This document shows, piece by piece, positions 1 to 7,753 of a stretch of DNA of 64,000 nucleotides (position 1 is the stretch's first letter; each line of letters begins with the position of its first letter). The stretch comes from Kutzneria kofuensis (GTDB taxonomy: Bacteria; Actinomycetota; Actinomycetes; Mycobacteriales; Pseudonocardiaceae): assembly GCF_014203355.1 (NCBI RefSeq), contig NZ_JACHIR010000001.1, forward strand, positions 1,738,038 through 1,802,037, in the 5' to 3' direction. The notes below the pieces were generated by a model that saw only the letters and a list, made by a program, of their open reading frames with translations, searched no databases and was not told the DNA's origin. The position numbers and the translations under genes were made by a program.

Positions 1-408
1 TCCGGCAAGGCCGACCTGCACATCCGGCTGGCGTCCCAGGAGACCACCCGCGGCCCCAAGGTGTGCGGCTTCGACATCCCGTACGACACGTCCTGCCGCC
101 TCGACGACAACGTCTACCTCAACGACGCCCGCTGGGAGCGAGGGGCCGTCGCGTTCCAGGGCAACATCCTGCTGTACCAGCAGTACGCCGTGAACCACGA
201 GGTCGGGCACTTCTTCGGCGGCAACCACCTGCCGTGCGCGCAGAACGGCGGGCTGGCGCCGGTGATGATGCAGCAGACCCTGAGCACGGCCGACAACGAC
301 CTCGCCGACCTCACGACCCAGAACCCGCAGGGCATCGTCGTCCCGCACGACGACAAGGTCTGCCAGCCCAATCCGTGGCCGTTCCCGGTCGCCGGCCAGG
401 GCCAGTGA
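1..408 (+). CDS. DUF3152 domain protein, C-terminal part (5' end outside window)
   Basis: The last 135 residues of a protein whose start lies before the window. It contains NHEVGHFFGGNH, a zincin-type HExxH motif with a further His six residues on, followed by PC and the PVMMQQT segment typical of DUF3152 proteins of actinobacteria. These are secreted or membrane-anchored and are thought to be metalloprotease-like; no substrate is established. Two further Cys (in CGFDIPYDTSC) could form a disulfide, which fits an extracytoplasmic location. The tail is Pro-rich and ends PVAGQGQ. The signal or anchor region cannot be seen. The family call is from recognised motifs; proteolytic activity is inference. 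Confidence 0.8.
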   Translation, partial: SGKADLHIRLASQETTRGPKVCGFDIPYDTSCRLDDNVYLNDARWERGAVAFQGNILLYQQYAVNHEVGHFFGGNHLPCAQNGGLAPVMMQQTLSTADNDLADLTTQNPQGIVVPHDDKVCQPNPWPFPVAGQGQ

Positions 409-527
409 CCTCCAGGCTGGGGTACGGTGGCCACGTCGGGAGCAACTCGCACGTCGGCGTAGGTGCCGGCGTCGGCCCCGGCGATCCGACCCGGCCTCGC
501 CTTCCGGCCGGAGACGGGAGCGCCGAC

Positions 528-1124
528 ATGACGTCGGACCGCGTACACAGTGGTGACAGCGCCCGGATGTCCAAGGTCCACGCGGACGCCCAGCAGGTGT
601 TCCGGACCCAGCAGGCACTGGCTGCTCGAACCGTGGCCGACCACGCCGTCGACGCGGCGGACCGCGGCACCCTGCTGGAAATGCTCGGCCTTGTCGACGA
701 GGACAGCGGGCCCGACGACGTCGCGAGGGCGCTCACCCTCGGCCTCTCCGGCTATCTGCGGGCGGTGGCCGACGCGGTCGGCGAGTCGGCCGACGGCACC
801 TCGTGCGAGGTCAGCGACACCGCCACCGCGTACATCGGACTGACCCGGCGCGGGCCGCGATCCGGCCGGGACCTGATGCTGGTGTGGAGCGAACGCGACG
901 GCTGGGCGGTGCTGGTGGAAACCGATCCGACCGAGTCGCCGATCGTCGTGTCCCGTTTCGGCGGCGACGATCCGGCCCCGGCGCCGTGGGTCGTCGCGCG
1001 CTTCGTCGCCGACACGCTGACCGGCGTGCCGGCCCAGCCGCAGGCCCGCGCCCACCACCGGCAGGACCGGCGGCTGCTGGCCGACCGGCTCGCGCGCTAC
1101 GCCGCGCCGGCGGACTTCGGCTAG
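528..1124 (+). CDS. DUF6292-like protein of unknown function
   Basis: A 198-residue soluble protein with no signal peptide or membrane segment. The ATG at 528 is chosen because GGAG lies 7 bases upstream; an in-frame ATG at 567 (MSKVHADAQ) is an alternative. Residues about 70-160 (GLSGYLRAVADAVG, then TAYIGLTRRG and a W-rich beta segment ending WVVARFVADTLTG) resemble the DUF6292 domain common in Pseudonocardiaceae, whose function is unknown. The N-terminal 65 residues are helical and charged. It stands alone between the DUF3152 gene and the convergent cold shock gene. The family name rests on recall of the pattern, not on a search. Confidence 0.7.
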   Translation: MTSDRVHSGDSARMSKVHADAQQVFRTQQALAARTVADHAVDAADRGTLLEMLGLVDEDSGPDDVARALTLGLSGYLRAVADAVGESADGTSCEVSDTATAYIGLTRRGPRSGRDLMLVWSERDGWAVLVETDPTESPIVVSRFGGDDPAPAPWVVARFVADTLTGVPAQPQARAHHRQDRRLLADRLARYAAPADFG

Positions 1125-1185
1125 CCGACACGAATCCGCGCCCGGCGGGCGAGTGCCACCGGGCGCGGAATCACGGGCGTCGTGG

Positions 1186-1389
1186 TCAGACGGCGCTGAC
1201 GGCCTGGGCCTGCGGGCCCTTCTGGCCCTGGCCGACCTCGAACTGCACGCGCTGGTTCTCGTCGAGCGACTTGAAGCCGCCGCCCTGGATCTCCGAGTAG
1301 TGCACGAACAGGTCGGCGCCGCCGTCGTCGGGGGAGATGAAGCCGAAGCCCTTCTCCGAGTTGAACCACTTCACGGTGCCCTGAGCCAT
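1186..1389 (-). CDS. cspA: cold shock protein, CspA family
   Basis: A 67-residue single-domain cold shock protein, the normal family length. Both nucleic-acid-binding motifs are present: KGFGFI (RNP1) and LFVHYSEI (RNP2). The start [14 protein letters not shown] is characteristic, and GAGGAG precedes the ATG. The family consists of small OB-fold RNA/DNA chaperones that melt mRNA secondary structure; some are cold-induced and some constitutive. The upstream leader on this strand contains a GC-rich stem (1415-1438, GGTCCGC paired with GCGGACC) just before the ribosome site, which may influence translation. Monocistronic, with a frameshifted unknown gene on the other side of the shared intergenic region. 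Confidence 0.96.
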   Translation of the reverse strand: MAQGTVKWFNSEKGFGFISPDDGGADLFVHYSEIQGGGFKSLDENQRVQFEVGQGQKGPQAQAVSAV

Positions 1390-1607
1390 ATTGTCTCCTC
1401 GACAGGTGTCTTGTGGTCCGCCGCGGCTGCCGCGGACCGAGCCGCTTGCGGCGGGGAAGCGCTTCCTGGAGGAATCCATACGCCCGACACTGTTTCGCGA
1501 GCGTGATGAGCACGAACACAAAACCAACGACTACAACCAGTTAACCACATCGGATCCCGCGCGACAAACCCGGTGTCGGTGGCGGCGCGGGCTGCCAGCA
1601 TGGGCGC

Positions 1608-2332
1608 ATGCTTCAGGAACACTCGTTCGACCACGACGACCGGGCCCCGGGAAAGGTCCTGTTCCGCACCGACCGGACCGTCCGCATCTGGCTGCAGACC
1701 GTGTCCCACAGGCAGTTGATGCTCAGCGCGGTCGATGGCGCGCCGACCCGGCTGGACCTGCTGTTCAAGGTCGTCGACCGGCAGTGCCTGAGCTCCTCGT
1801 ACGACGGGCTGGTCGTGCGGTTTCCCCACGAGGACGAGGATTTCGCGCCGGGCACGTTCGTGCTGGAGTCCGGCGGCGTGCGGGATTTCGTCACCGCTCG
1901 GGTCTTCGGCTGGCAGGAGGACGAGCAGACCGACTTCGGGCCGGACGTGATGGTGGCGAAGATGATGCCGCTGCCGTTCGAGCCTTCGCCGGAGAAGTTC
2001 GCCGGCTGGGAGCCGACCGGCCCGGTGATCCCCCTCGGCGACCTGGTCGACGCCCTGTCCAGCGATTCCCCGGAGCCGCCGGCCGGCTTCCGGCACGTGC
2101 ACGCCGTTGTCGTGCGGACCACTCGCGGCGCCAAGGAGATCACCGCCCCGGTGGCGGTGCACCTGACGCGGGTGAAGCGGAGGCGGCCGTCCGAGCGGAG
2201 ATCGCCGCCAAGGCGGCCCTTGTCGCACGTGCCGCCGAGCCCGATGCCCGCATCCAGGACAAGCTCGTCGCGCAGACCCTGGCCGACACCACCATCGACC
2301 GCTGGATCGTCCCCGTGCCGATCCGGCTCTAA
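1608..2332 (+). pseudogene. unknown conserved-type protein, apparently broken by a one-base deletion near 2170
   Basis: The ATG at 1608 opens a good reading frame (MLQEHSFDHDD...) through about residue 188 (VAVHLTRV), after which that frame turns Arg/Pro-rich and runs on across the antisense nitroreductase gene. From 2169 the -1 frame instead reads GEAEAAVRAEIAAKAALVA and ends IDRWIVPVPIRL-stop at 2330-2332, just before a strong hairpin. Adding one G to the CGGG at 2169-2172 would join the two parts as HLTR-GEAEAA and give a 241-residue protein. I do not recognise the family. It is acidic, soluble and has no signal peptide. Either a real inactivating indel or a sequencing error in a G run. 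Confidence 0.6.
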
Positions 2333-2343
2333 CGTCCCCCGGA

Positions 2344-2400
2344 ATGCCACATGCGCTCCGTACTTGACGCTAGAGCGCAGGTACGGAGCGCATGTGGCAT
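2344..2400. terminator. perfect 20-bp inverted repeat between convergent genes
   Basis: Arms at 2344-2363 and 2381-2400 (ATGCCACATGCGCTCCGTAC and its exact complement) enclose a 17-base loop. It sits 12 bases after the stop at 2332 and 26 bases before the stop of the convergent nitroreductase gene, so it probably ends transcription from both sides. No U-tract follows, as is usual in high-GC actinobacteria. Its position supports 2332 as the true end of the upstream gene. Confidence 0.8.
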
Positions 2401-2425
2401 CACGTGGGGTGTCGGGCGGGAACGG

Positions 2426-3034
2426 TCAGAGGACGGTGACGGCCTCGTCGAACTCCAACCGCGGCAGCCGCGGGAACCACGCGTCGGGGCCGGGCTTGCC
2501 GATGTTCACGACGACCAGCGGCTCCTGGGTGCCGTCGGCGAAGAACTCCTGGCGCACGCCCTCGGCGTCGAAGCCGGTCATCGGGCCGGCGGCGAGACCG
2601 GCGGCGCGGACGCCGAGGATGAAGTAGCCGACCTGCAGCAGGGCGTTGAACCGGGCCATGTCCTGGCGCTGGGAGACGTCCGGGAAGCGGTCCTTGGCGT
2701 TGGGCAGGTGCGGGAACGTCCGGTGCAGGTGCTCGTGGAAGTCGCTGTCGGCGGACAAGATCGCCACCACGGGGGCGGAGCCGGTCTTGGCCCGGTTGCC
2801 CTCGGACATGTGCGGCAGCAGCCGCGCGCGAGCCTCGTCCGAGCGCACGAACGTCACCCGCAGCGGCTGGATGTTCATGCTGGTCGGGGCCCACTTGACC
2901 AGGTCGTAGATGGCCCGCAGTTGCTCGTCGGAGACGGGCTCGTCGGAGAACGTGTTGGCGGTGCGGGCCTCGTGGAAGAGCAGCTCCTGGGCGGAGCGCT
3001 CGAGTTCGAGGACGTCAGTCAGCGTCGCGGTCAT
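2426..3034 (-). CDS. nitroreductase-family NAD(P)H:FMN oxidoreductase, RutE/HadB-like
   Basis: 202 residues with the RutE-type pattern: FHEARTANTF, DEQLRAIYDLVKWAPTSMN, RFNALLQVGYFILGVRAAGL and a C-terminal PRLEFDEAV. Family members bind FMN as dimers; RutE reduces malonic semialdehyde to 3-hydroxypropionate in the Rut pyrimidine-degradation pathway. It follows a nucleobase permease by only 28 bases on the same strand, so the two are probably one operon. That context fits nucleobase catabolism, but no other rut gene is nearby. The substrate is therefore inferred; a general nitroreductase/enal reductase role is possible. Transcription likely ends at the hairpin at 2344-2400. Confidence 0.85.
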   Translation of the reverse strand: MTATLTDVLELERSAQELLFHEARTANTFSDEPVSDEQLRAIYDLVKWAPTSMNIQPLRVTFVRSDEARARLLPHMSEGNRAKTGSAPVVAILSADSDFHEHLHRTFPHLPNAKDRFPDVSQRQDMARFNALLQVGYFILGVRAAGLAAGPMTGFDAEGVRQEFFADGTQEPLVVVNIGKPGPDAWFPRLPRLEFDEAVTVL

Positions 3035-3062
3035 GTCCCGGGCAACATGGATGAGCGCTCAA

Positions 3063-4382
3063 CTATTTCGAGTCAGAAGGTTGAGTGTTCAGCCTCACAC
3101 CGTTGAAGAGAAGGTTGAGCAGCACGGCGGCGATGCTGCCGGCGCTGATGCCGGAGTTCATGATCGTCTGGAACCAGCCCGGGAACTGGGCGTAGACGGT
3201 GGGCGCGGCCACCGGCACCAGGCCGATGCCCAGCGCGACGGCGACGACCATCAGGTTGGCGTTGCCGTCGAACGACACGTTCCTGAGCATCCGCACGCCG
3301 CCGGCCGCCACCGAGCCGAACATGACGATGCCGGCCCCGCCGAGCACGGGCATCGGCACCGAGGCGACGATCTCCCCCAGCACCGGGAACAGCCCCAGCA
3401 GCACCAGGATCCCGCCCGCGGTCGCCACCACGTAGCGGCTGCGCACCCGGGTCAGCGCCACCAGCCCCACGTTCTGCCCGAACGCGGTGTACGGGAAGGT
3501 GTTGAACACGCCGCCGAGCAGGCTGGACAGCCCGTCCGCGCGCAGCGCCCGGGTCAGCGTCACGGTGTCCACCGGCCGGTCCACGATGTCACCGACTGCC
3601 AGGACGCTGCCGCTGGTCTCGGTCATCGTCACCAGCATCACGATCACGAACGCGACGATCGCGCCCGGCTCGAACGTCGGCAGTCCGAAGTGGAACGGCG
3701 TGGTGACCTCCACGACGGGCGAACCGCCGATGTGCGAGAAATCGGTCAACCCCAACGGAATCGCCACGAGCGTGCCGACCACGATGCCGACCAGCACGGC
3801 GATCCGGCCGATCAGCCCGGGCACGAACCGGTGCACCAACACCACGAGCACCAGCACGCCGAGCGCCACCGCGAGGTTGAGCGGCTTGCCGAAACCGGGC
3901 GCGCCGACACCGCCGGCCGCCCAGCCCACCGCCACCGGCAGCAGCGACACCCCGATCACCAGGATGATCGTGCCGGTCACGACCGGCGGGAAGAACCGCG
4001 TCAGCTTGGCGAAGTACGGCGCGATCAGCACCACCATCAACCCGGACACGATGATCGCGCCGTAGCCCGCGGGCAGCCCACCGCCGGTGGTACCGATCAT
4101 CACCATCGGCGTGACGGCGGCGAAGGTGCAGCCCTGCATGATCGGCAGCCGGGCGCCGAACACCCAGACCCCAAGGCACTGCAGCAAAGTCGCGATACCG
4201 GACACCAGCAGGTCGGCGTTGACCAGGTAGCCGATGTCCGCTGTGGACAGATGCATCGCGCCGCCGACGATGAGCGGCACGGCCACCGCGCCCGCGTACA
4301 TGGCGAGCACGTGCTGGAGGCCGAACGTGAGCAGCTGACCGGCGGGAAGCCGCTGGTCCACGGGGTGCACGGTGCGGGTCAT
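3063..4382 (-). CDS. nucleobase:cation symporter-2 family permease (xanthine/uracil/urate type)
   Basis: 439 residues, about 12-14 membrane segments, the usual NCS2 length. Family signatures seen: LQHVLAMYAG in the first helix, MTETSGSVLAVGDI in helix 8 and QNVGLVALTRVRSR, the NAT signature; the Gln-Asn form is typical of xanthine/urate carriers. It imports a nucleobase with protons across the cytoplasmic membrane. The gene is followed closely by the RutE-like reductase, suggesting import coupled to catabolism. The exact base cannot be decided from sequence; the QN signature favours purines (xanthine, urate), whereas RutE would favour uracil. Confidence 0.93.
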   Translation of the reverse strand: MTRTVHPVDQRLPAGQLLTFGLQHVLAMYAGAVAVPLIVGGAMHLSTADIGYLVNADLLVSGIATLLQCLGVWVFGARLPIMQGCTFAAVTPMVMIGTTGGGLPAGYGAIIVSGLMVVLIAPYFAKLTRFFPPVVTGTIILVIGVSLLPVAVGWAAGGVGAPGFGKPLNLAVALGVLVLVVLVHRFVPGLIGRIAVLVGIVVGTLVAIPLGLTDFSHIGGSPVVEVTTPFHFGLPTFEPGAIVAFVIVMLVTMTETSGSVLAVGDIVDRPVDTVTLTRALRADGLSSLLGGVFNTFPYTAFGQNVGLVALTRVRSRYVVATAGGILVLLGLFPVLGEIVASVPMPVLGGAGIVMFGSVAAGGVRMLRNVSFDGNANLMVVAVALGIGLVPVAAPTVYAQFPGWFQTIMNSGISAGSIAAVLLNLLFNGVRLNTQPSDSK

Positions 4383-4428
4383 CGGCGGAGTCTAGGTCCG
4401 CCGCGTTACCGCGACGTCACGCGCGCCC

Positions 4429-4746
4429 TCATGCGGCGGGGGCGGTCTCCGCCATCTTCGCGGTCACCCGGTGCGTCACCTTGCGCTCGGCCACGAAGGA
4501 CAGGAACGGGATGGTGCCGGCCAGCAGCACGCCGATCGTGTACAGCGGCGGCCACTTGCACTTCAGCGACAGGTCGAACGCGCACACCAGGTAGATCATG
4601 TACAGGAAGCCGTGGATCGGGCCGACCACCGCCACCAGCGTCGGCGCGTCCGCCGCGTACTTCAGGATCACGCCGACGGTCAGCACGAGCAGGCCGACAC
4701 CGGTCAGGTACGCCATGAACCGGAACCGGGCGAGGGACCCCTTCAT
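4429..4746 (-). CDS. DUF3817 membrane protein
   Basis: 105 residues with three hydrophobic segments (about residues 10-30, 38-58 and 70-88). GPIHGFLYMIYLV is the hallmark of DUF3817, a small integral membrane family of actinobacteria with unknown function. It begins 4 bases after the stop of the SURF1-like gene upstream on the same strand, so the two are co-transcribed and probably translationally linked. The pair resembles M. tuberculosis Rv1342c-Rv1343c, an arrangement I recall but have not checked. The C-terminus is short and charged (ERKVTHRVTAKMAE). Confidence 0.88.
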   Translation of the reverse strand: MKGSLARFRFMAYLTGVGLLVLTVGVILKYAADAPTLVAVVGPIHGFLYMIYLVCAFDLSLKCKWPPLYTIGVLLAGTIPFLSFVAERKVTHRVTAKMAETAPAA

Positions 4747-4750
4747 CGAC

Positions 4751-5143
4751 TTACTCTCCGTCTCTCGCGCTCAACGACGCGAGGTAGCTGTTGTACTGCG
4801 CCATCGCGTCGTCCACCGGCTCGGCCGGGGCGGCGGACCGCCACTCGGTCGGCGAGCGTCGCGAGTGGGGCACGGGAACCTCGGGTTCCTCGACGGCGAC
4901 GGGCTCGGCAGCGGGCTCCGACTCGCGGCGTTCCTTGTCCAGCTTCCACATCCGCCAGTACATGAACGGGACGAACAGGCCGAACAGGGGCCACTGCAGG
5001 GCGTAGCCGAGGTTCTGCAGGGTGCCGGTCGACTCCTGCGACCGGTCCCACTGCCACCAGCCGAGTCGGAAGCAGGCGACCACCGCCGCCAGGGCCAGCA
5101 GGTGCACCAGCAGCCAGCGGGGGGCGAGCAGACCGCGAACCAC
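4751..5143 (-). CDS. small membrane protein with SURF1-like N-terminal helix
   Basis: 130 residues. The N-terminal segment PRWLLVHLLALAAVVACF followed by RLGWWQWDR closely resembles the first transmembrane helix of SURF1 cytochrome-oxidase assembly proteins. A second helix (WPLFGLFVPFMYWRMW) and an acidic Pro/Glu-rich cytoplasmic tail replace the SURF1 periplasmic domain, so it is not a full SURF1. The function is unknown. It is co-directional with and almost touches the DUF3817 gene. Actinobacterial homologues are often mislabelled as transcriptional regulators; nothing here looks DNA-binding. Confidence 0.8.
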   Translation of the reverse strand: MVRGLLAPRWLLVHLLALAAVVACFRLGWWQWDRSQESTGTLQNLGYALQWPLFGLFVPFMYWRMWKLDKERRESEPAAEPVAVEEPEVPVPHSRRSPTEWRSAAPAEPVDDAMAQYNSYLASLSARDGE

Positions 5144-5167
5144 GTTGTCGACGGTAACACCGACTCG

Positions 5168-5998
5168 TCAGCGGTTCGCACTGGCCTTGGCCGCGGCGTC
5201 CGCCACCGCGAAGACCTTCTGCCCGTATTCCACCGAGTTGTTGTACGACAGCACGGCCGCCCACCAGCCGGCGGCGGTGCCCAGGTCGCGGCCGCCCGCG
5301 CACAGGTAGCGGGCCGCGGTCACGGTGGCGTCGTCGATGTTCTGCGGGTTGGCCACGCCGTCGCCGTTGCCGTCCGACGCCCAGTTCCGCCAGGTGGACG
5401 GGATGAACTGCATGGGGCCGACAGCCCGGTCGTGCACGGGGTCGCCGTCGAGGCCGCCGCCGTCGGTGTCGGAGATGTTGGCCACGCCGGCGCCGTTGAG
5501 CGGCACGCCGATGATGGGTTTGGTCTCGTCGCCGTTCGCGGCCAGCGACGCACCGCCGTAGCGGCCGTGGTCGGACTCGATGCGGCCGATGCCGGCGAGG
5601 AACGTCCACGGCAGGTGACAGCCGGGCTGCACCTTGGCCATGGTGAGGTCGGCGTTGGCGTACGCGCGCAGCGCGCGGGCCGGGATTCCGGTGGCGGCGG
5701 AAACCCGCGCCAGCCATGCGTCCGCGGTCTCCTGCTTGCCGGCGGCACTCGCCTGGGCGGCGGGTTGAGCGGCGTCGGCGGCCGGAGCCGCCGCACCGAC
5801 CTGCACCGGTGCCGGCGCGACGTGCAGTGCGGGGAAGTCGATGGCGACGGGGTGAGGCGTGGGCGTGCTGGCCCGGTCGACCAGCCACAGCGCCGCGCCC
5901 GCCACCGCGAGCACCACAAGGACAACCAGCAGCCGGAACACCACCCTCGGTGGGCGAGCGGACGGTGGCGCCGTCGGCTCGGACTGCTGGATCGCCAT
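5168..5998 (-). CDS. membrane-anchored lytic transglycosylase (MltB/SLT-2 type)
   Basis: 276 residues from the ATG at 5998; two GTG codons directly upstream (6004, 6001) are alternative starts. One N-terminal membrane helix (about residues 20-40) is followed by an Ala/Pro-rich linker and a transglycosylase domain. The catalytic-type motif GIGRIESDHGRYGG (with Glu) and DRAVGPMQFIPSTW are diagnostic, as are Asp/Asn-rich loops (DGNGDG) that may bind calcium. It would cleave peptidoglycan glycan strands with 1,6-anhydro product formation outside the membrane. Actinobacterial relatives are common near cell-wall genes. No ribosome site is obvious. Confidence 0.9.
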   Translation of the reverse strand: MAIQQSEPTAPPSARPPRVVFRLLVVLVVLAVAGAALWLVDRASTPTPHPVAIDFPALHVAPAPVQVGAAAPAADAAQPAAQASAAGKQETADAWLARVSAATGIPARALRAYANADLTMAKVQPGCHLPWTFLAGIGRIESDHGRYGGASLAANGDETKPIIGVPLNGAGVANISDTDGGGLDGDPVHDRAVGPMQFIPSTWRNWASDGNGDGVANPQNIDDATVTAARYLCAGGRDLGTAAGWWAAVLSYNNSVEYGQKVFAVADAAAKASANR

Positions 5999-6070
5999 CA
6001 CCACAGGCTACCCACAAGTAGCCACAAAACCACTGGCTACCGGCGGCGGCTCACCGCCGGTTCGCCTGAT

Positions 6071-6562
6071 TCAGGGACGCTGCTGCCGGTTCAGCCGGGC
6101 CACGCACCACGCTGCCGCACTGCCCCGACGCAGGTGCTCCAGCACGGTGAGCGGGCCGAGTCGGCGCGCGAGGTCGGACGGCACGAGACCGGCCGCACGG
6201 TAGTCCAGGGCGCGCTGGTCGAGCGGGCTGATGCCGGCGTCCCACCAGGCCTCGGCCTCCTCGACCGCGCCGGCCAGCTGCCAGCACGTGGCCACCTCGG
6301 TGAGCAGCTCGTCGGGCACCCCGGGCAGCCGCTTGCGCATCGCGGCCAGGTAGGCCGGGTCGACGGCGTCCACCTCGAACAGGCCCCGCGCACTGCCCCG
6401 GCCGCCCCGCTGGGCGGGAATTCCGGGCCGCTGGCGCGGAACGGACGGCGTCTCGGCAAGCCACTGGGACTTGATCCGATTCACCTCTTGGAGCTCGGCG
6501 TCCTGCGACCGCTCGGCAGTCCACTGCCTGACGAGCTCGTCGACCCCGGAGTCTTCGACCAT
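6071..6562 (-). CDS. hypothetical protein, charged helical
   Basis: 163 residues from the ATG at 6562, chosen because GAGGAGG lies at correct spacing; a longer in-frame ORF upstream has a non-coding-like composition. It has no membrane segment or signal peptide. The N-terminal 60 residues are polar (WTAERSQDAELQEVNRIKSQW) and the C-terminal half is helical, with GISPLDQRALDYRAAGLVPSDLARRLGPLT, which looks like a helix-turn-helix-type tri-helical segment. I do not recognise a family. It stands alone between the transglycosylase and a tiny exported-type gene, all on the same strand. Confidence 0.7.
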   Translation of the reverse strand: MVEDSGVDELVRQWTAERSQDAELQEVNRIKSQWLAETPSVPRQRPGIPAQRGGRGSARGLFEVDAVDPAYLAAMRKRLPGVPDELLTEVATCWQLAGAVEEAEAWWDAGISPLDQRALDYRAAGLVPSDLARRLGPLTVLEHLRRGSAAAWCVARLNRQQRP

Positions 6563-6730
6563 CCGTGCCTCCTCATGGCTGATGATCACCCAACGCCTGC
6601 GAACCGTATTGCGTTCCGCCGGAGCACCGCTAGACCCGATTCCCGTTACCAGGGCGTGATCGGGGTTAATGCACCCGGTCGGTGGAACTGTGCCCGCGCC
6701 GACTACTTTGCGCAATCGGCCGAGCAGGTG

Positions 6731-6889
6731 TCATGAGGGGAAGAGTTCTCGCACGAACGTGATGACCGCCTGCGCTGCGTAACCGAGGCCGCCGACGATC
6801 TCCTTGACCCAGCTCGCGGACGCCGCCGGTTGGGCGATGAGCGCGAACAGGACCAGCGCCGCGCCGGCGATGATCAGTACCCTTTTCAT
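6731..6889 (-). CDS. 52-residue hydrophobic or secreted small protein
   Basis: MKRVLIIAGAALVLFALIAQPAASASW begins with a positive N-terminus, a hydrophobic core and an ASA-like signal-peptidase site; the remaining about 25 residues form an amphipathic segment (VKEIVGGLGYAAQAVITFVRELF). It could be secreted or retained by two helices. GAAGG lies 10 bases before the ATG at 6889. No family recognised. Composition and codon use look coding, but small size keeps confidence moderate. Confidence 0.6.
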   Translation of the reverse strand: MKRVLIIAGAALVLFALIAQPAASASWVKEIVGGLGYAAQAVITFVRELFPS

Positions 6890-7071
6890 CCCTCGTGCAC
6901 CTTCTTCGATCGCGGACACGCCCGTCGCGACCATGATCGACCATGCGGCGGCCGAGGTCGCCCAGCGCGAGCAGGTGTGTCGTCAGTTCCCGGTTCGGGG
7001 TAACTCCGTCGGGGTCTGGACCGAACCGTAGCGTACGTAGCGATGATCGCAGGTCAGAGTGCACAAAGGTG

Positions 7072-7704
7072 TCAACTCGGGCACGTGGCCAGCATCTGCG
7101 CCAGCGCGTCGTGCTCGGCCTGGGTCACGAACAGCTGGTAGGTGTGCTTCACGATCACCCAGTTGGTGGCATACGTGCACCAGAAGCCCTGGTTGGCCGG
7201 CTTCCAGCTGGCCGGGTCCTGGTCGCCCTTGCCGCGGTTGCTCGACGCCGAGACGGCCAGCAGCTGCGGCGCGGTCAGGTCGTTGGCGAACTGGGAGCGG
7301 CGCTCGTCGGTCCACTTGTCGGCGCCGGTCCGCCAGGCGTCGGCCAGCGGCACCATGTGGTCGATGTCCAGGTCGGCGGCCTTGTTGATCTGCTTGTTGT
7401 CGTACGGGCTGGTCCAGTGGCCGCTGGTGGCCCGGCAGGAGGCGTCCTTGCGCACGTCCTTGCCGTCGCGCTCGATGACCACCTCCCGGGTGTCACAGCC
7501 GTTACCCTGCGTGATCCAGTGCTTGAACCGGTCGCGGGAATAGCCGGCCATCGAGTGCCAGGTCCCGATCGGCAGCTCGGCCAACTGCACCTGGGCCGGG
7601 GAGGAACCACTGGCGGTGGGTGCGGCGATGTCCTTCGCGACGAACGCCGCTATCACGAGAACGACAACTCCGGCAAGGGTCAGCAACCAACTGCGTGTGC
7701 GCAT
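7072..7704 (-). CDS. exported HNH-family nuclease (DUF1524/GmrSD-type HNH)
   Basis: 210 residues. An N-terminal helix (residues 5-25) acts as signal or anchor. The mature part carries DLDIDHMVPLADAWRTGA, the His-containing beta-beta-alpha metal motif, then LTAPQLLAVSASSNRGKGDQDPASW and a C-terminal CTYATNWVIVKHTY, all standard for this secreted actinobacterial HNH family (DUF1524). Three or four Cys probably form disulfides. It is likely an extracellular DNase used for nutrient scavenging or competition. Single gene; divergent from the crotonase at 7754, with promoters shared in the 49-base gap. Confidence 0.9.
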   Translation of the reverse strand: MRTRSWLLTLAGVVVLVIAAFVAKDIAAPTASGSSPAQVQLAELPIGTWHSMAGYSRDRFKHWITQGNGCDTREVVIERDGKDVRKDASCRATSGHWTSPYDNKQINKAADLDIDHMVPLADAWRTGADKWTDERRSQFANDLTAPQLLAVSASSNRGKGDQDPASWKPANQGFWCTYATNWVIVKHTYQLFVTQAEHDALAQMLATCPS

Positions 7705-7753
7705 GCCGAGATCATTTCTTGTTCCCTGGCAATTTCATGGGAACCTGGCCGGC

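Noticed and set aside
1608-2627. One long reading frame of 339 codons from 1608
   Set aside because: After about 2169 it becomes Arg/Pro/Ser-rich and runs antisense through the well-supported nitroreductase gene and a terminator; the -1 frame carries the coding-like tail.
4751-5143. Full SURF1 cytochrome-oxidase assembly factor
   Set aside because: Only the first helix and WQWDR-like segment match; the large periplasmic domain and second SURF1 helix are absent.
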